A stretch of 64,000 nt of DNA from Martinezella calliandrae (lineage in GTDB: Bacteria > Pseudomonadota > Alphaproteobacteria > Rhizobiales > Rhizobiaceae): the NCBI RefSeq assembly GCF_030272695.1, contig NZ_JARFYN010000012.1, forward strand, positions 62,001 to 126,000, in the 5' to 3' direction. Every line of letters begins with the position of its first letter. Position 1 is the stretch's first letter. Of the stretch, positions 61,204-64,000 are shown piece after piece. The position numbers and the translations under genes were made by a program. The notes beneath the pieces are model-generated. The model saw nothing but the letters and a program-made list of their open reading frames with translations, searched no databases and was not told where the DNA came from.

Positions 61204-62019
61204 ATGGCGATGCACGCCGATATCGTCGATCTCCGCCAATTCTATCATTCCGAGCTCGGGCGCTTGGCGGAACAGTCTATCGCCATGGCGCTTTCTTCGA
61301 TCTGGTCGCGGCTGCCGGATGAGCGTCTTGTAGGCCTCGGCTATGCCGTTCCCTATCTCGATCGTTTCCGCGCCGATACCGAGCGCACCTTCGCCTTCAT
61401 GCCGGCCGGGCAGGGGGCCGTGAATTGGCCGGTGGATTCGGTGTCGTCGACAGCACTGATCTTCGATGAGGAATTGCCGCTGCCGGACAGTTCCATCGAC
61501 CGCGTGTTGATGGTGCATTCGCTTGAATTCGCCGAGAGCCCGCGCGAGACGCTAAAGGAGCTTTGGCGGGTTTTAGCGCCCGGCGGCCGGCTCGTCATCG
61601 TGGTGCCGAACCGCAGAGGCGTGTGGGCGCGCATGGAGCACACGCCCTTCGGTTCCGGTCGCCCCTATTCGCGCGGGCAGCTCACTGCGCTGCTGCGCGA
61701 GACCAATTTCACGCCGGGAGCGACGGCGGAAGCACTCTTCTTTCCTCCTTCAAAGCTGCGCGCATTCTTGCGTCTCAGACGCGCTTTCGAGCGGGTCGGT
61801 CGTACCCTCTGGCCGGCTTTTTCCGGTGTCATCATCGTCGAGGCGCAGAAGCGGCTTTATCAGGGCCTGCCGGTTGCCGTCCGCGCTTCGCGCCGCGTCT
61901 TCGTACCGGTATTGGCGCCGCGCGGCATCCCGACGACGCGCGACGGTGTGTCGTTGGATGGGCGACCGCCAAACACTCGACAAATTCGTCAATCCGCATT
62001 AATGCCACGGGGTGTCTAA
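61204..62019 (+). CDS. SAM-dependent methyltransferase (class I)
   Basis: A 271-residue protein with a methyltransferase type 11 core. The SAM-binding first motif is degenerate ([12 protein letters not shown] near residue 45), but the later [44 protein letters not shown] motif region is clear at about 95-140. The C-terminal 100 residues are basic and rich in Arg/Pro. The ATG at 61204 or 61210 could be used; no strong ribosome site is seen. It is divergent from gloB. Substrate unknown. Confidence 0.85.
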   Translation: MAMHADIVDLRQFYHSELGRLAEQSIAMALSSIWSRLPDERLVGLGYAVPYLDRFRADTERTFAFMPAGQGAVNWPVDSVSSTALIFDEELPLPDSSIDRVLMVHSLEFAESPRETLKELWRVLAPGGRLVIVVPNRRGVWARMEHTPFGSGRPYSRGQLTALLRETNFTPGATAEALFFPPSKLRAFLRLRRAFERVGRTLWPAFSGVIIVEAQKRLYQGLPVAVRASRRVFVPVLAPRGIPTTRDGVSLDGRPPNTRQIRQSALMPRGV

Positions 62020-62054
62020 ACCGGAATTTTCCGGCCCTTCCCAAGGTCGATCCC

Positions 62055-63164
62055 ATGAGCATGGAAATGAGCAAGCCCGTCCCGCGCCCCGGCATCCTCG
62101 ATATCGCCGCCTATGTGCCGGGTAAGGAACATGCGCCGGGCGTTGCGCGGGTGTTTAAGCTCTCCTCGAACGAGACGCCGTTCGGCGCAAGCCCGAAGGC
62201 CATCGAGGCTTTCCGTGCTGCCGGCGAGCACTTGGAGCGCTATCCGGACGGGCAGGCCAAGGAGCTGCGCCAGGCGATCGCCGACGTTCACGGCTTAAAT
62301 ACCGCCAATATCCTCTGCGGCAACGGTTCCGACGAGCTGCTCGCTCTGCTCTGCCATGTTTATCTTGGCGCCGGCGATGAAGGCATCGTCACCGAGCACG
62401 GCTTCCTGATCTACAAGATCCAGATCATGGCCGCAGGTGCTACACCGGTTACGGTGAAGGAGAAGGATTGCAAGGTCGATGTCGACGCGATTCTCGCCGC
62501 TGTCACCGACAAAACCAAGATCGTCTTCATCGCCAATCCGGCAAATCCGACAGGCACCTATGTACCGGTCAGCGAAATCCGTCGTCTGCAAGCGGGTTTG
62601 CCGAGGCATGTCATCCTCGTGCTTGACGCTGCCTATGCCGAATATGTCCGCCGAAACGACTATGAGGCCGGCCTCGAAATCGTCTCCTCGAATTCCAATG
62701 TCATCATGACCCGCACATTCTCGAAGATTTACGGGCTGGCAGCGTTGCGTGTCGGCTGGATGTACGGGCCGGTCGATATTGTCGATGCGCTGAGCCGTGT
62801 CCGCATGCCGTTCAACATGAATGGTGCCGCCATTGCCGCTGGTGCTGCCGCGATGCGCGATCAGGCCTTCATTGCACAGGCGGTTGCGCACAACATTCTG
62901 TGGATCGAGAAAGTGACGAAAGCATTCGAAGCCCTCGGTCTCGAGGTCACGCCGTCGGTCGCCAACTTCGTGCTCGTGCATTTTCCCGATACCGACGGCA
63001 AGCGCGCCGCCGATGCCGACGAGTTCCTGACCAGCCGCGGTTATATCCTGCGCGCTGTGCGTGCTTACGGCTTCCCGAATTCGCTGCGCATGAGCATCGG
63101 CACGGAAGAGGCCAATCTGGGCGTCATCGACGCGCTGACCGAATTTATGGGACCGAAGGCATGA
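62055..63164 (+). CDS. hisC: Histidinol-phosphate aminotransferase
   Basis: A 369-residue fold-type I PLP aminotransferase. The [11 protein letters not shown]-terminal motif, CGNGSDELL, the NPANPTGTY motif, the DAAYAEY motif, and the Schiff-base Lys in [17 protein letters not shown] are the HisC signature. In rhizobia a second HisC beside tyrC often handles aromatic amino acid transamination. The 3' end overlaps tyrC (ATGA), so an aromatic amino acid role is likely in addition to, or instead of, histidine synthesis. Confidence 0.92.
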   Translation: MSMEMSKPVPRPGILDIAAYVPGKEHAPGVARVFKLSSNETPFGASPKAIEAFRAAGEHLERYPDGQAKELRQAIADVHGLNTANILCGNGSDELLALLCHVYLGAGDEGIVTEHGFLIYKIQIMAAGATPVTVKEKDCKVDVDAILAAVTDKTKIVFIANPANPTGTYVPVSEIRRLQAGLPRHVILVLDAAYAEYVRRNDYEAGLEIVSSNSNVIMTRTFSKIYGLAALRVGWMYGPVDIVDALSRVRMPFNMNGAAIAAGAAAMRDQAFIAQAVAHNILWIEKVTKAFEALGLEVTPSVANFVLVHFPDTDGKRAADADEFLTSRGYILRAVRAYGFPNSLRMSIGTEEANLGVIDALTEFMGPKA

Positions 63165-64000
63165 GCAGCATTCAGTTCGACCGTATTGCGCTGATCGGCA
63201 TCGGCCTGATCGGCTCGTCGATCGCCCATGATATCAAGCGCCTCGGCCTCGCCAAGGAGGTGGTGATCTCGACGCGCAGCGCGGAAACGCTGAGGCGCGC
63301 CGAAGAACTCAAGCTCGGAGACCGTTATACGCCTTCGTCAGCAGAGGCGGTTAATGATGCCGATCTCGTCGTCGTCTCGGTGCCAGTCGGCGCTTCGGGA
63401 AGCGTTGCCGCGGAAATCGCCGCGCACCTGAAGCCCGGGGCCATCGTTACGGACGTCGGCTCCACCAAGGCCTCCGTTATCGCACAGATGCAGCCGCATA
63501 TGCCAGGTAACGTACATTTCATTCCTGGCCATCCCATTGCAGGCACGGAACGGTCCGGGCCTGACGCCGGTTTTGCCGGGCTATTCGAGGGCCGCTGGTG
63601 CATCTTCACGCCGATCCCCGGCACGGATGAACAGGCAATCAAGAGGCTCCGCCATTTCTGGGAAACGCTCGGTTCGCGTGTCGATGAAATGGATGCCGCC
63701 CATCACGACAAGGTGCTGGCGATCGTCTCGCATCTGCCGCATCTCATCGCATATAACATCGTCGGCACGGCTGATGATCTGGAGACGGTGACGGAATCGG
63801 AAGTGATCAAATATTCCGCCTCCGGATTCCGTGACTTCACCCGTCTCGCCGCTTCCGACCCGACCATGTGGCGTGACGTCTGCCTCCACAATCGCGATGC
63901 CATTCTGGAGATGCTGGCGCGTTTCTCGGAAGACCTTGCCTATTTGCAGCGCGCCATCCGCTGGGGTGAAGGCGACAAGATCTTCGATCTCTTCACCCGC
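63161..64000 (+). CDS. tyrC: Prephenate/arogenate dehydrogenase, 3'-truncated by window end
   Basis: 280 codons are visible and the frame is still open at the edge. The NAD(P)-binding [17 protein letters not shown] motif is at about residues 10-26, [16 protein letters not shown] at about 122-137, and the [17 protein letters not shown] motif of the prephenate dehydrogenase C-terminal domain at about 184-200. It makes 4-hydroxyphenylpyruvate or tyrosine in the last steps of tyrosine synthesis. The start overlaps the hisC stop, so the pair is co-translated. Confidence 0.93.
   Translation, partial: MSSIQFDRIALIGIGLIGSSIAHDIKRLGLAKEVVISTRSAETLRRAEELKLGDRYTPSSAEAVNDADLVVVSVPVGASGSVAAEIAAHLKPGAIVTDVGSTKASVIAQMQPHMPGNVHFIPGHPIAGTERSGPDAGFAGLFEGRWCIFTPIPGTDEQAIKRLRHFWETLGSRVDEMDAAHHDKVLAIVSHLPHLIAYNIVGTADDLETVTESEVIKYSASGFRDFTRLAASDPTMWRDVCLHNRDAILEMLARFSEDLAYLQRAIRWGEGDKIFDLFTR

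Overview
The window looks like chromosomal DNA of a Rhizobium/Agrobacterium-type alphaproteobacterium (Rhizobiaceae). The evidence is high GC, C4-type heme synthesis (5-aminolevulinate synthase), aerobic CobS/CobT cobaltochelatase, an NAD-linked molybdenum formate dehydrogenase (fds), the bolA-dnaJ-cobS-cobT and aroK-aroB neighbourhoods, rhizobial intergenic palindromes, and a tRNA-Arg(CCU) split by a group I intron, a situation known from Agrobacterium. Gene density is ordinary and no large recent island is obvious. Accessory or decayed material is confined to small patches near 5.3-6.6 kb, 11.5-12.3 kb, 38.5-39.5 kb, 56.3-56.8 kb and 59.9-60.4 kb.

Layout. 0-2.4 kb: a leftward thiamine-precursor uptake operon (YkoF-like protein, ThiX permease, ThiZ ATPase, start of ThiY) behind a TPP riboswitch. 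2.6-5.6 kb: two flavin split-barrel proteins, one fused to a GAF domain and a probable winged-helix region, divergent from a hemerythrin-like gene. 6.7-9.9 kb: glpR-glpD and an SDR gene. 10.0-13.3 kb: ArsR regulator, small exported protein, GlxA-type pseudogene and LysR regulator. 13.4-19.6 kb: fdsGBA-fdhD-fdsD, interrupted by a MITE-like repeat. 19.9-23.3 kb: cheW-like gene, ornithine aminotransferase and arginase with a divergent Lrp regulator. 23.4-29.6 kb: tamA-tamB. 30.5-35.7 kb: three-subunit molybdenum hydroxylase (form II CoxL-like) followed by hemA. 35.8-39.5 kb: serine/threonine dehydratase, dxr, BON and DUF3307 proteins, and the intron-bearing tRNA. 39.9-47.7 kb: M20 peptidase, D,D-carboxypeptidase, CobW GTPase, TusA, L,D-transpeptidase, accA, xerD and a small membrane protein. 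47.8-55.1 kb: aroK-aroB-CNNM/CBS protein, bolA, J-protein, cobS-cobT. 55.2-64 kb: esterase-like lipoprotein, preQ0/preQ1 transporter with a probable preQ1 riboswitch, rpmB, DUF3108, EamA transporter, gloB plus a frameshifted cupin gene, methyltransferase, hisC and tyrC (cut by the window end).

How parts work together. Formate oxidation is encoded as a complete unit with its own LysR regulator and a LysR-type operator candidate. The arginase-ornithine aminotransferase pair forms an arginine catabolic route beside an Lrp regulator. aroK/aroB and hisC/tyrC are two separate parts of aromatic amino acid synthesis. TamA/TamB form one outer-membrane assembly machine. The most notable signals are the group I intron in tRNA-Arg(CCU), the very short preQ1 aptamer candidate whose pseudoknot would include the start codon, and the split-barrel/GAF/winged-helix protein beside a hemerythrin-like gene, which could be an uncharacterised redox- or gas-responsive system. 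All functional statements are by sequence recognition only; no search was run.
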